14,726 nucleotides of DNA. Origin: Oscillospiraceae bacterium (GTDB lineage Bacteria; Bacillota; Clostridia; Oscillospirales; CAG-272). Positions 8,227 through 14,726 of this stretch are shown here, piece by piece; the stretch's first letter is position 1; each line of letters opens with the position of its first letter. The notes beneath the pieces were generated by a model. It was given only the letters and a program-made list of their open reading frames with translations. It made no database searches and was not told the DNA's origin. A program made the position numbers and the translations under genes. The stretch covers positions 1 through 14,726 of the forward strand of contig WREN01000021.1 in assembly GCA_009779295.1 (NCBI GenBank), in the 5' to 3' direction.

Positions 8227-9766
8227 TAACCAGTTCCTCCATCTCGCCTATATAGTCCGGTATTATAGAATACCAATCGTCATCGGCATAAATCACTATA
8301 TCTCCAATTATGTCGTAAATATATTCGTTTATGCACTCAACCAATGAATCCTCAAGCATGTTGTTCATTTCCGCAATCGCGGTGAATCCGACTTTGTCTT
8401 CGAGTAAAATATATTTTATCGCGTTGATTATGAATGATTTTGTTTCATCCGCGATTGATTCTGTTTCTTCAATAACTTCTTCCGGTTCTTCCTCAAACGT
8501 TTCAACTAATGTATGCGTAATCTCCCACGATTCTTTTTCAATTTCGAGCGCGGCGTCAGTCGATAACGTTGCGCTTCTCGCTTCGTACAAGTGCGCGTAT
8601 TGATCTTCCGCTTCTTCCTCTTTGGTTTTCTTACGTGCAGGCTTTAATTGAAATTGAACGAAATATTCCTCAAGAGTTGCGATTACATCGTCCGTTAGGC
8701 TCGGAGTAGATAGGCGCCCTTTTATGCCGACCATCGCGCGGACTTTGTTCTCCGCGTATTTTATTACATCGCTGACTATCAGCCGCAGATCCGCAGAGCG
8801 CGTGAACGTATTGTACTCAATATCGATTCTACGCTTGACATTGTAAGCGCACAATGAACCGCTGTATGCGTCGCGGGTCACTTTCGTCTGCGACATGCGG
8901 TCGGCGCTTATATGCCGCTTAGCCGTGTAATTGTACGCTTCCGTTATATATTTCTGGAACAGTTCCCTTGTCTCTTCCGTGACGTACTTGCTCTTCTGCC
9001 AGTCATAATTCGACGCACTTTTCATAAGCATAGCGAGATACGGATCGGAGTTCTCGTCGATTTTGATGTAAAATTCTTTGAATGACGCCTGCGCGTGTAT
9101 TTCGTTCATCAGTTCGGAATCAATACGCGCGAACAGTGGGTTCAATTGATTTATAAGACAATAATCACAGAGCCATTCGATTATGTATCTGTCGAGGCGT
9201 TTGTATTCATTGCGGTACGCCAACCAAACGTCCATCAGCAGTTCGATACCGTCCGCCGCCGGAATCAAATCCGGCAGGTTGATGATTTCGTAGATGTACA
9301 GCAGAATATAGCTGTAGTCCGTTTGCAGATAGATTTTGTTGCGTACGTTTTCGCGCCACCACAAGTACCAGTTACGCTGTCCGTAGTCAAGCTGGATGTA
9401 CTGCGGCATATATGAGAAGAATTTGATGTGCTGACATTCGCCGTAATAGCGCGTGAAATTCTTTTCCGCGTCCGTGCGGAAACGCTCGTAAAATGTGAAT
9501 TTCGACGGCCACAACCAAACGTCAACTTTAGTTATCAGCGGGTTAACCGGAGAATACGAACACAACGGTTCGGCTTCGTATTTGATTTTTGTGATTTCCT
9601 GTTTAGGCAATTCCACGCCTTGCACCGCCGGTTTCCCTCCGGTCGTATCGAATTCCATGAGAACGGCTTCAGTATCTTTCGCGAAGCGACTTATGGGTTT
9701 CTTGCGAGGAAGGATTTGCCCAATGTCCCAGTCCTTGTCTTTATCCATATATAGTTTTTTCACCAC
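8195..9766 (-). CDS. TerB N-terminal/TerB C-terminal domain protein
   Basis: 523-residue cytoplasmic protein carrying TerB-associated domains, a family linked by gene-neighbourhood studies to tellurite-type stress and phage-response systems; its biochemical role is unknown. The TerB-N region (about 75-290) shows the recognisable run VDVWLWPSKFTFYERFR (81-97), FSYMPQYIQLDYGQRNWYLWWR (from 117) and SYILLYIYEIINL (152-164). A middle segment (308-370) and a Lys/Glu-rich linker (376-388) follow. An acidic stretch (423-441) leads to a TerB-C-like end with INEYIYDIIGDIVI (479-492). I see no separate central TerB domain. The GTG at 9766 directly follows the TGA of the DUF6873 gene, suggesting termination-reinitiation; an ATG at 9748 is an alternative, and neither has a strong ribosome site. 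The 3' end overlaps the ATPase gene by 32 nt, so the two products are almost certainly made together and probably interact. Confidence 0.85.
   Translation of the reverse strand: MVKKLYMDKDKDWDIGQILPRKKPISRFAKDTEAVLMEFDTTGGKPAVQGVELPKQEITKIKYEAEPLCSYSPVNPLITKVDVWLWPSKFTFYERFRTDAEKNFTRYYGECQHIKFFSYMPQYIQLDYGQRNWYLWWRENVRNKIYLQTDYSYILLYIYEIINLPDLIPAADGIELLMDVWLAYRNEYKRLDRYIIEWLCDYCLINQLNPLFARIDSELMNEIHAQASFKEFYIKIDENSDPYLAMLMKSASNYDWQKSKYVTEETRELFQKYITEAYNYTAKRHISADRMSQTKVTRDAYSGSLCAYNVKRRIDIEYNTFTRSADLRLIVSDVIKYAENKVRAMVGIKGRLSTPSLTDDVIATLEEYFVQFQLKPARKKTKEEEAEDQYAHLYEARSATLSTDAALEIEKESWEITHTLVETFEEEPEEVIEETESIADETKSFIINAIKYILLEDKVGFTAIAEMNNMLEDSLVECINEYIYDIIGDIVIYADDDWYSIIPDYIGEMEELVNGRAATAEDT
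8235..8240 (-). promoter_or_regulatory. Internal ribosome binding site for the BREX-type ATPase gene
   Basis: GGAGGA on the minus strand, 8 nt before ATG 8226, is embedded in the TerB codons for Glu-Met-Glu-Glu. This strong site supports the 32-nt overlap as a real arrangement rather than a wrongly chosen start. Confidence 0.75.
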
Positions 9767-10423
9767 TCATATTATTATCATTGAGCCGTAATCGTAGAGT
9801 TCTTCGTCCGATAACGAAACCGGAAATGTTTTATGTTTTTTCAAAAAATTATTTATTATTTCATAGTCAGGATGTTTTTTGATGTCGCCGAAAAAGTATA
9901 CTTTATCTTCAAAGTTACAGCTCGCGCCGCCGATAAATCCGTAACCGTAACCGCGCAGGTTTATGTTTCCCGGACGAATCAGCAACACTTCGGCGTTTAA
10001 TGTTCGGGCGATATTTAAATCGGAAGCTATTACTGCGTTGTCGTTCACGATACACGTTGAGCAACGTGCATATCCTTGATTCAGGTTGACATCTACTTTT
10101 ATATGTTTGGATGTATAATTATTCTTGCCATAAACGACGCCGTTTAAATTCAATGCGTTCAATAATATATCATGCGGATATTTCGCGCCGATCGGTTCGT
10201 TTGTAATAATTACGTCAAATCCGGCAAAAAGATTTTCATTTAAATTATAGTATTCCTCATGCACGAGCAGTTTCCCGCACGGCAATTTGTAAATAAGCAT
10301 GTCCGCGTGAGCAGAAACGGGTTCCGGCAGTAATTCGAAATGCGGAAGAAAGCGGATTTCAAAGTTTTTCGAGAGATTGTTTTTAATTTTATCTGATATT
10401 TCACAGCTAATAAATATTACCAT
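9767..10423 (-). CDS. DUF6873-type protein with guanidino-modifying-enzyme (pentein) fold
   Basis: 218-residue soluble protein matching, from memory of the family pattern, DUF6873 GME-fold proteins of Clostridia. Signs are HADMLIYKLPCG (39-50), QGYARCSTCIV (117-126) followed by DNAVIASDLNIARTL, the GYGFIGGASC segment (160-169), FFGDIKKHPDYEIINNFL, and a C-terminus of the LYDYGSMII type. The pentein fold is shared with arginine deiminases and dimethylargininases, but the catalytic cysteine those enzymes carry near the C-terminus is not present: the last cysteine is C169. An enzymatic role is therefore unproven and ligand binding is possible. It starts 2 nt after the membrane-protein gene, and its stop abuts the GTG of the TerB gene, so it is tightly coupled on both sides. 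Its link to the TerB/ATPase pair is inferred from this packing. Confidence 0.65.
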   Translation of the reverse strand: MVIFISCEISDKIKNNLSKNFEIRFLPHFELLPEPVSAHADMLIYKLPCGKLLVHEEYYNLNENLFAGFDVIITNEPIGAKYPHDILLNALNLNGVVYGKNNYTSKHIKVDVNLNQGYARCSTCIVNDNAVIASDLNIARTLNAEVLLIRPGNINLRGYGYGFIGGASCNFEDKVYFFGDIKKHPDYEIINNFLKKHKTFPVSLSDEELYDYGSMIII

Positions 10424-10425
10424 AA

Positions 10426-11016
10426 TTATATTGGTTTTAGATACCGTATATAAATAACATAAAAAATAATTGTAAAAAGATATAAGCCTGTAATAATGAC
10501 TCCTTCAATTGTCAGTAAATGCGACATAATTAAAGAAAATGCAGCAGCAAAAACGCCGATTAAAATCACAAAACACGTAAATTTCGCCAATTTGCCAGAT
10601 AAAATGTGAAACAATAATAATCCAACAATGCAAACCGCCATTATCGCGGTAATAAAGGGAAATTGATTGGGGCTTCTACTTGTATGAAGTGAAAGCATAG
10701 ATAGGAATAACCCCAAACCCAAAAATATAAAAGGTATTATGTTCAGTTTTTTGAAAATCAATCGAAAAACGAAAATTGAATTACAAATTAGTGCTAAAAC
10801 CCTTATAGGTAATCCCAATACTTCTTGATATATAAAAATATCACCTGTTAATTCTATATTAAAATATGAATAAGGCTTCGTCCAATCACCTCTCCAAACA
10901 CCCTCTAATGTATCGAATTCTACACACGATTCCGTAATATAAGCGTTAGGCGAAAGCATAACAATTATCGACAACAGCATACAGAAAAGCATAGCCGCCA
11001 ATAATATTTTTTTCAT
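10426..11016 (-). CDS. Hypothetical membrane protein with six predicted helices
   Basis: Not recognised. The 196 residues contain hydrophobic segments at about 4-22, 68-88, 92-110, 119-139, 145-166 and 172-192, with a polar region 23-66 after the first helix that would lie outside the cell if the N-terminus is cytoplasmic. No catalytic motif is evident. The coding sequence is clearly more AT-rich than the ATPase and GH20 genes. The ATG at 11016 follows a GGGAAGA ribosome site and is the first gene after the promoter at 11060-11088. The DUF6873 gene begins 2 nt after its stop. Position suggests a membrane component of the TerB/ATPase module, but it could also be an unrelated leading gene. Confidence 0.7.
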   Translation of the reverse strand: MKKILLAAMLFCMLLSIIVMLSPNAYITESCVEFDTLEGVWRGDWTKPYSYFNIELTGDIFIYQEVLGLPIRVLALICNSIFVFRLIFKKLNIIPFIFLGLGLFLSMLSLHTSRSPNQFPFITAIMAVCIVGLLLFHILSGKLAKFTCFVILIGVFAAAFSLIMSHLLTIEGVIITGLYLFTIIFYVIYIRYLKPI

Positions 11017-11059
11017 AGCAAAATCTTCCCATTCCCATTTTTTTAACTATCTCATATAT

Positions 11060-11088
11060 ATTATATCACGTAAAAAAGCGGATTTCAA
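11060..11088 (-). promoter_or_regulatory. Sigma-A promoter of the seven-gene unit
   Basis: On the minus strand, TTGAAA (complement 11083-11088) is separated by 17 nt from a perfect TATAAT (complement 11060-11065), preceded by TGA that makes an extended -10. Transcription should start near 11053, about 37 nt before ATG 11016. The -35 box lies within the loop and second arm of the rpmB terminator hairpin. Confidence 0.85.
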
Positions 11089-11099
11089 TAGAAACCCAC
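11072..11099 (-). terminator. Intrinsic terminator of rpmB
   Basis: Minus-strand hairpin with arms GTGGGTTTC (complement 11091-11099) and GAAATCCGC (complement 11078-11086): nine pairs including two G-U, with a TATT loop, followed by six T (complement 11072-11077). It lies 22 nt after the rpmB stop codon, so it ends the L28 transcript. Confidence 0.85.
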
Positions 11100-11120
11100 T
11101 CTTATTACTTAAATATTTTT

Positions 11121-11309
11121 TTATACTGCCCGTGTAACCTTGTTTGAACGCATACAACGCGAACATACGTGCATAGTTTTATGCGTTCCGTCAACTACCG
11201 CCTTGACGTTTCTTATATTGGGTTTCCATGTTCTATTCGTTCTGCGTATCGAGTGCGATACGTTATGCCCAAATGATACACCTTTCCCGCAAACATCACA
11301 TTTTGCCAT
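11121..11309 (-). CDS. rpmB: 50S ribosomal protein L28
   Basis: Structural protein of the large ribosomal subunit, full length at 62 residues. The sequence is typical: MAKCDVCGKG at the start, GHNVSHSIRRTNRTWKPN (15-31, one mismatch-free block of basic rRNA-binding residues), and CSRC near the end. Cysteines 4, 7, 49 and 52 form the complete zinc-binding CxxC pairs of the C+ form of L28, so this is not the zinc-independent paralogue. It is flanked by its own strong promoter and terminator, making it a monocistronic unit, though read-through from the acyl-CoA synthetase gene 80 nt upstream is possible because no terminator is seen there. Confidence 0.97.
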   Translation of the reverse strand: MAKCDVCGKGVSFGHNVSHSIRRTNRTWKPNIRNVKAVVDGTHKTMHVCSRCMRSNKVTRAV

Positions 11310-11316
11310 TTGGTGA

Positions 11317-11325
11317 CACCTCCTT
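11317..11325 (-). promoter_or_regulatory. Consensus ribosome binding site of rpmB
   Basis: AAGGAGGTG on the minus strand is a full match to the anti-Shine-Dalgarno sequence, with 7 nt to ATG 11309. It is the strongest ribosome site in the window, as expected for a ribosomal protein gene. Confidence 0.9.
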
Positions 11326-11355
11326 ATATGAGTGAAACATATTATCTAATAAATT

Positions 11356-11384
11356 ATTATACCACAAATATTTTCAAATTGCAA
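11356..11384 (-). promoter_or_regulatory. Sigma-A promoter of rpmB
   Basis: TTGCAA (complement 11379-11384), a 17-nt spacer and TATAAT (complement 11356-11361), with TGG giving an extended -10. The predicted start is near 11349, leaving a leader of about 40 nt before ATG 11309. The -35 box begins 5 nt after the stop of the acyl-CoA synthetase gene. Confidence 0.85.
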
Positions 11385-11389
11385 TACCT

Positions 11390-13027
11390 TCATTGAGAAT
11401 CTTTTTTGCGAATTTCGCCGCGTTTTATTTTTCCGCCGAGCGTTTTCGGAAGTTCGTCAACAAATTCGATCACGCGCGGATATTTATACGGCGCGGTTAT
11501 GTTTTTGACGTGGTTCTGCAATTCTTTTTTCAATTCATCGCTCGGAACACAGCCTTTAACTAAAACGACGGTCGCCTTAACGATCTGCCCTCTGATTTCG
11601 TCGGGAACGGCCGTTACCGCACATTCAAGCACGGATTTGTGCGTGAGCAGCGCGCTTTCAACCTCGAACGGTCCGATACGGTAGCCGGAACATTTTATAA
11701 CGTCGTCGCTTCTGCCCTCAAACCAAAAGTATCCGTCGGAATCACGCCAAGCCATGTCGCCCGTGTTGTAGATTCCGTCTTTCCACGATTTCGCCATTGC
11801 TTCGTCATCTTTGTAATACTCCTTAAATAAACCCGTTGGATAGATTCGATTCGTTCTGATAACGATCGAGCCGACTACGCCGTCCTCGCAACTATTGTTG
11901 TTTTCATCGACGATGTCGATGTCATAGAGCGGCGAGGGCTTCCCCATCGAACCCGGTTTTATCGGGTCGAATCCGAAATTACCCAACATAACCGTCGTCT
12001 CCGATTGCCCGAAGCCTTCAAATATATCGTGTCCGGTGTATTCTTTGAATCGTTTAATAACTTCGGGATTGAGCGGTTCGCCGGCGGTACAGCAATGCTT
12101 TATTGACGACAAATCGTATTTTGTCATGTCCTCTTTGATTAAAAACCTTAATGTACTCGGCGGAGCGCAGAATGTAGTCAATTTTAGATACTCCATCGCT
12201 TCAAGTAATTTGATTGGTTGGAACTTTTCCCAGTCGCCGAACGCGACGATAACGGCTCCGGCAATCCATTGTCCGAAAATCTTTCCCCAGCCGAATTTTG
12301 CCCAGCCGGAATCCGACCACGTAAAATGCAATCCGCCGTCTTCAACTTGCTGCCAATATTTCGCCGTGGTGATGTGCCCTATCGGATAAGTATAGTCGTG
12401 TACGACCATCTTCGGCATACCTGTCGTGCCTGACGAGAAGTAAATCAACATGGTTTCGTCGTTGTCCGTGTGAACGCGTTCGAGTTTGTCATCCGCTTCA
12501 TCGATCAGTTTGCATAAATCGGAGCAACATGAATAACCGAGAAGCGTCGGACACTCAGGACGCGCCGAATCCAATTCTTTTACAATATCGGCGTCGTCAA
12601 TGGCGCAGATGTATTTTATCGAAGCGGAGTTGCAACGGTAAATTATGTCTTTCGACTTGAGCTGAACCGTCGCCGGAATCGAAACCGCGCCGATTTTGCA
12701 TAACGCGATGATAGAAATCCACACTTCCGGACGCTGCATGAGCATTAGCATGACTTTGTCGCCTTTTTTGATACCCATGCTTTTGAAAACGTTCGCCGCT
12801 TTATTGCTCAAACGCGATATATCGCCGAACGTGAATCTTTTCTCAATTGATTCGTTGTCATTGTTGTACCAAACAAGCGCGGGTTTGTCCGGCTCGAGCC
12901 GCGCGTATTCATCGATTATGTCGTAACCGAAGTTGAAGCGCTCCGGTATTATCAATTCATAATTGTTTTTTAAATCTTCATAGCTTGTAAATTCCGTCTT
13001 TTTCAGGAATTTGTTTAATAAGTTCAT
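11390..13027 (-). CDS. AMP-forming acyl-CoA synthetase (acetyl-/medium-chain acyl-CoA ligase family)
   Basis: Activates a carboxylic acid with ATP to an acyl-adenylate and transfers it to CoA. The 545 residues are the normal length for the family. Adenylation motifs are all present: the phosphate loop YFSSGTTGMPK (196-206), GFGQSET (338-344), YNTGDMAW (420-427), FEGRSDDVIKCSGYR (436-450) and the C-terminal GGKIKRGEIR with catalytic Lys533, the residue commonly acetylated for control. The overall pattern (TWSDSGWAKFGWGKIFGQW at 236-254) is closer to medium-chain acyl-CoA synthetases than to classical Acs. It lies 15 nt after the XRE-cupin gene and is preceded by a modest GGATGA site, so the two form an operon. 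The acid substrate (acetate, a branched or an aromatic acid) cannot be told from sequence. Confidence 0.92.
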   Translation of the reverse strand: MNLLNKFLKKTEFTSYEDLKNNYELIIPERFNFGYDIIDEYARLEPDKPALVWYNNDNESIEKRFTFGDISRLSNKAANVFKSMGIKKGDKVMLMLMQRPEVWISIIALCKIGAVSIPATVQLKSKDIIYRCNSASIKYICAIDDADIVKELDSARPECPTLLGYSCCSDLCKLIDEADDKLERVHTDNDETMLIYFSSGTTGMPKMVVHDYTYPIGHITTAKYWQQVEDGGLHFTWSDSGWAKFGWGKIFGQWIAGAVIVAFGDWEKFQPIKLLEAMEYLKLTTFCAPPSTLRFLIKEDMTKYDLSSIKHCCTAGEPLNPEVIKRFKEYTGHDIFEGFGQSETTVMLGNFGFDPIKPGSMGKPSPLYDIDIVDENNNSCEDGVVGSIVIRTNRIYPTGLFKEYYKDDEAMAKSWKDGIYNTGDMAWRDSDGYFWFEGRSDDVIKCSGYRIGPFEVESALLTHKSVLECAVTAVPDEIRGQIVKATVVLVKGCVPSDELKKELQNHVKNITAPYKYPRVIEFVDELPKTLGGKIKRGEIRKKDSQ

Positions 13028-13042
13028 GTTTAATCATCCATT

Positions 13043-13594
13043 TCATTCATTTATTACGGTAAGGAATGTCGCCGGTTTATCGCCGACGGCTCTCTGTCCG
13101 TGAGGCAGTGCGGGATTGAAATAGATACTGTCGTCTTTTTCCAAGATGTGTTCTTTGTCGCGAATCTTGACTGCGATCGTACCGTCAAGGACGTAATTAA
13201 ATTCCTGTCCTTTATGCGCGACGAGCGCAGGTGTTTTATCGCTCGGATCGAGAGTGACTATCATCGGTTCCATATCCCGCCCTATATAATTATAAGCAAG
13301 CGAAGTAAATTTATAACCTTTGAAACGTTCCACATTAATACCGTTGTGCTGGCGCACGATAGTATAATCCACCATGCGCGGGCTGTCGCCCACAAGCAAA
13401 ACGGTAGGGTCTACACCGAGTGAATTTGCAATCAAATACAGTTTTCCAATCGGTATATCTGTGACTCCGTTCTCATACTCTAAATATAATTCTACAGGGA
13501 CGGATATGTCAACGGCAATTTGTTCAGCCTCGATATCCAAAATTTTGCGCAGTTCCATAACGCGCGCTGCGATTTGTTCAACTTGCGGTAACAC
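13043..13594 (-). CDS. XRE-family transcriptional regulator with cupin sensor domain
   Basis: DNA-binding regulator of 183 residues. A helix-turn-helix of the XRE type spans about 7-68 (ARVMELRKILDIEAEQIAVD, then ENGVTDIPIGKLYLIANSLGVDP). A cupin fills about 108-180, with HKGQEFNYVLDG (127-138) and NPALPHGQRA (160-169) giving candidate metal or ligand residues H127, E131 and H165. Such proteins sense a small molecule through the cupin and control the adjacent gene, here the acyl-CoA synthetase 15 nt downstream. The GTG start is supported by GGAGGTG 7 nt upstream. A weak palindrome overlapping the region just upstream could be its operator. Which ligand it senses is unknown; the acid or acyl-CoA handled by the ligase is a reasonable guess. 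Confidence 0.9.
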   Translation of the reverse strand: MLPQVEQIAARVMELRKILDIEAEQIAVDISVPVELYLEYENGVTDIPIGKLYLIANSLGVDPTVLLVGDSPRMVDYTIVRQHNGINVERFKGYKFTSLAYNYIGRDMEPMIVTLDPSDKTPALVAHKGQEFNYVLDGTIAVKIRDKEHILEKDDSIYFNPALPHGQRAVGDKPATFLTVINE

Positions 13595-13601
13595 TGATAT
13601 A

Positions 13602-13608
13602 CACCTCC
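13602..13608 (-). promoter_or_regulatory. Ribosome binding site fixing the GTG start of the XRE-cupin gene
   Basis: GGAGGTG on the minus strand with 7 nt to the GTG at 13592-13594. The site is near consensus and no in-frame ATG lies nearby, so the GTG start is well supported. Confidence 0.85.
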
Positions 13609-13629
13609 AATAATTTTTTTGTTTATATA

Positions 13630-13995
13630 TTAACGCTTATTTTTTATTGTAATAACAAGCACTATTATAATTGATATAAGGAAAAAAGGAAATACATAAA
13701 AATATAATGCCAATGCCGTACCTAAATATTGAAACCATCCGGGACGATTATACTCATAAATGAAAGGTAATAATGGTACTGGTATAAAACCAATAGGTAA
13801 AATCCATTGGTTGAACGGTCTTTTTTTGATAAAATAATAGAATCCGTATAATGGAATAAAACAACATATGGTAAAAAATACATTGAGGATTGCATTAGCA
13901 TTATTTACGTTTTTTAAAGATAACAAAAACGTATAAACGACAGACAATAAGAACGGATATAAAATATAAATTAATATGTGTAATATTTTTTTCAT
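13630..13995 (-). CDS. Small hypothetical membrane protein with four predicted helices
   Basis: Not recognised. The 121 residues include hydrophobic segments at about 6-26, 36-55, 64-82 and 94-117, short loops, and a basic C-terminus (KNKR). No cysteine pair, charged membrane residue or known motif suggests a function. It is very AT-rich compared with plsY. It begins 14 nt after the plsY stop, with only a weak GGGG ribosome site before ATG 13995, and ends 35 nt before the XRE-cupin start. It occupies the place where I would expect gpsA in many clostridial der-plsY clusters. Confidence 0.6.
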   Translation of the reverse strand: MKKILHILIYILYPFLLSVVYTFLLSLKNVNNANAILNVFFTICCFIPLYGFYYFIKKRPFNQWILPIGFIPVPLLPFIYEYNRPGWFQYLGTALALYFYVFPFFLISIIIVLVITIKNKR

Positions 13996-14009
13996 TCAAT
14001 ACCCCAAAT

Positions 14010-14657
14010 TTATTTCTTATCCGACTTCTTAAACGAAAACTTATTCTCTGTCCCTGCGAGCAAGCGTTTTATATTCTCTCTGTGCAGGAATATAATGAAA
14101 ACCGAAATAAGTAACGAAATTATAGTAATTATATAATTCGGTTCGCCCATGAATCTGTTCAGTATCAGCGGGTAAACGATCATGCACATGACCGAACCGA
14201 GCGAGAGATATTTCGTAAAGCCGACGATTATTACAAAAATTATAAGCAGTATCGCGAATACAATCGGGTTCAACAATAACAACATCGCGGCGGCGGTCGC
14301 TACGCCTTTGCCGCCTTTGAATTTGAAATACACCGGATACACGTGCCCGACAATGCAGAACAGTCCCGCAACGTATCCGCCCATGTCGCCGTTCAGCATC
14401 GTACCGATTATCACGGCGATGATCGCTTTCATGCAGTCGCCGAACAGCGTCATTCCTGCGGCGACCTTGCCGTATGTGCGCATCATGTTTGTCATTCCGG
14501 CGTTGCCGCTGCCGTGCTTGCGGATATCGTCCTTGAATTTGGTTTTGGAAATAATAATCCCGAAATTAACGCTCCCGAGCAGATACGCGATTACAGCGCC
14601 AATCACAAAGCCGATAATCCACCATGCGGTGTTGGGATATTCGAATACTTCTATCAT
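14010..14657 (-). CDS. plsY: Acyl-phosphate:glycerol-3-phosphate acyltransferase PlsY
   Basis: Integral membrane enzyme that transfers an acyl group from acyl-phosphate to the 1-position of glycerol 3-phosphate, the first step of phospholipid synthesis in Firmicutes. The 215 residues carry the family motifs in order: LLGSVNFGIII (26-36), RKHGSGNAGMTN (46-57), GHVYPVYFKFKGGKGVAT (104-121) and HRENIKRLLAGTENK (192-206), set among hydrophobic helices. ATG 14657 immediately follows the TAA of der (TAAATG), with an AGGGGGA ribosome site within the der codons, implying translational coupling. Der-plsY linkage is common in Clostridia. Confidence 0.96.
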   Translation of the reverse strand: MIEVFEYPNTAWWIIGFVIGAVIAYLLGSVNFGIIISKTKFKDDIRKHGSGNAGMTNMMRTYGKVAAGMTLFGDCMKAIIAVIIGTMLNGDMGGYVAGLFCIVGHVYPVYFKFKGGKGVATAAAMLLLLNPIVFAILLIIFVIIVGFTKYLSLGSVMCMIVYPLILNRFMGEPNYIITIISLLISVFIIFLHRENIKRLLAGTENKFSFKKSDKK

Positions 14658-14726
14658 TTATGTGTCCCCCTGTTCGTCTGAGCGCTGGCGTATTACAAAC
14701 TGTATCGGCGTACCTTTGAATCCGAA
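14658..14726 (-). CDS. der: Ribosome-assembly GTPase Der (EngA), C-terminal 22 residues only
   Basis: Partial gene running off the right edge. The visible codons read FGFKGTPIQFVIRQRSDEQG followed by DT and TAA, which matches the end of the KH-like domain of Der, where GFKGTPI and a following (V/I)R-R segment are conserved. It abuts plsY with no intergenic base. Der acts in 50S subunit assembly; the two GTPase domains lie outside the window. Confidence 0.85.
   Translation of the reverse strand, partial: FGFKGTPIQFVIRQRSDEQGDT

Noticed and set aside
9428..9754. Overlapping plus-strand open frames of about 100 residues
   Set aside because: Antisense to the TerB-N gene, whose frame carries clear family motifs; composition-driven shadows.
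6829..9766. A complete BREX phage-defence system
   Set aside because: Only a BrxD-like ATPase is present. No BrxA, BrxB, BrxC, PglX methyltransferase or PglZ phosphatase gene is in the window, and the TerB-N partner indicates a different association.
11017..11120. A riboswitch or structured leader before the membrane-protein gene
   Set aside because: The predicted leader is only about 37 nt and the region is fully explained by the rpmB terminator and the overlapping promoter.

Overview
The window looks like chromosomal DNA from a low-to-medium GC Clostridia-type Firmicute, probably a gut or other anaerobic species. The evidence is the Gram-positive signals (strong Shine-Dalgarno sequences, sigma-A promoters, lipobox lipoproteins), a der-plsY pair, an L28 with a four-cysteine zinc motif, and a DUF6873-type protein next to a TerB-N/BREX-type ATPase pair. 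All genes except the first are on the minus strand. There is no gene-free stretch above 300 bases, and I see no tRNA, rRNA, insertion sequence or CRISPR array.

Read in the direction of minus-strand transcription (right to left), the layout is as follows. The extreme C-terminus of the GTPase Der touches plsY (acyl-phosphate:glycerol-3-phosphate acyltransferase). A small unknown membrane protein follows, then an XRE-cupin regulator and an AMP-forming acyl-CoA synthetase. Next is rpmB (L28) with its own strong promoter and an intrinsic terminator. A promoter whose -35 box lies inside that terminator then starts a tightly packed run of seven genes: a six-helix membrane protein, a DUF6873/pentein-like protein, a TerB-N/TerB-C protein, a BREX-type AAA+ ATPase, a neutral-ceramidase-like hydrolase, a GH20 beta-hexosaminidase and a solute-binding lipoprotein. 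A bidirectional terminator at 2391-2412 ends this run. It also serves the convergent plus-strand gene at 44-2392, a large lipoprotein combining a propeller-like N-terminus with a solute-binding C-terminus.

Two functional themes share the seven-gene run. The first four genes (9767-11016 and 6829-9766) are coupled by 2-nt, 0-nt and 32-nt junctions. They form a module around a TerB-family protein and an ATPase related to those of BREX systems, both from families with defence or stress associations; the helicase I remember as a usual partner is not present. The last three (2416-6796) are spaced 2 and 5 nt apart and read as a glycan or glycolipid utilisation cassette: a lipoprotein to bind substrate outside, and two hydrolases without signal peptides that would act inside. 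No permease genes are in the window. Whether the two halves share one transcript is unresolved: the 32-nt gap between them has neither a clear terminator nor a clear promoter.

The strongest candidate for something undescribed is the four-gene module of membrane protein, DUF6873, TerB-N/C and BREX-type ATPase. Family names here come from recognising motifs in the translations, not from a database search.
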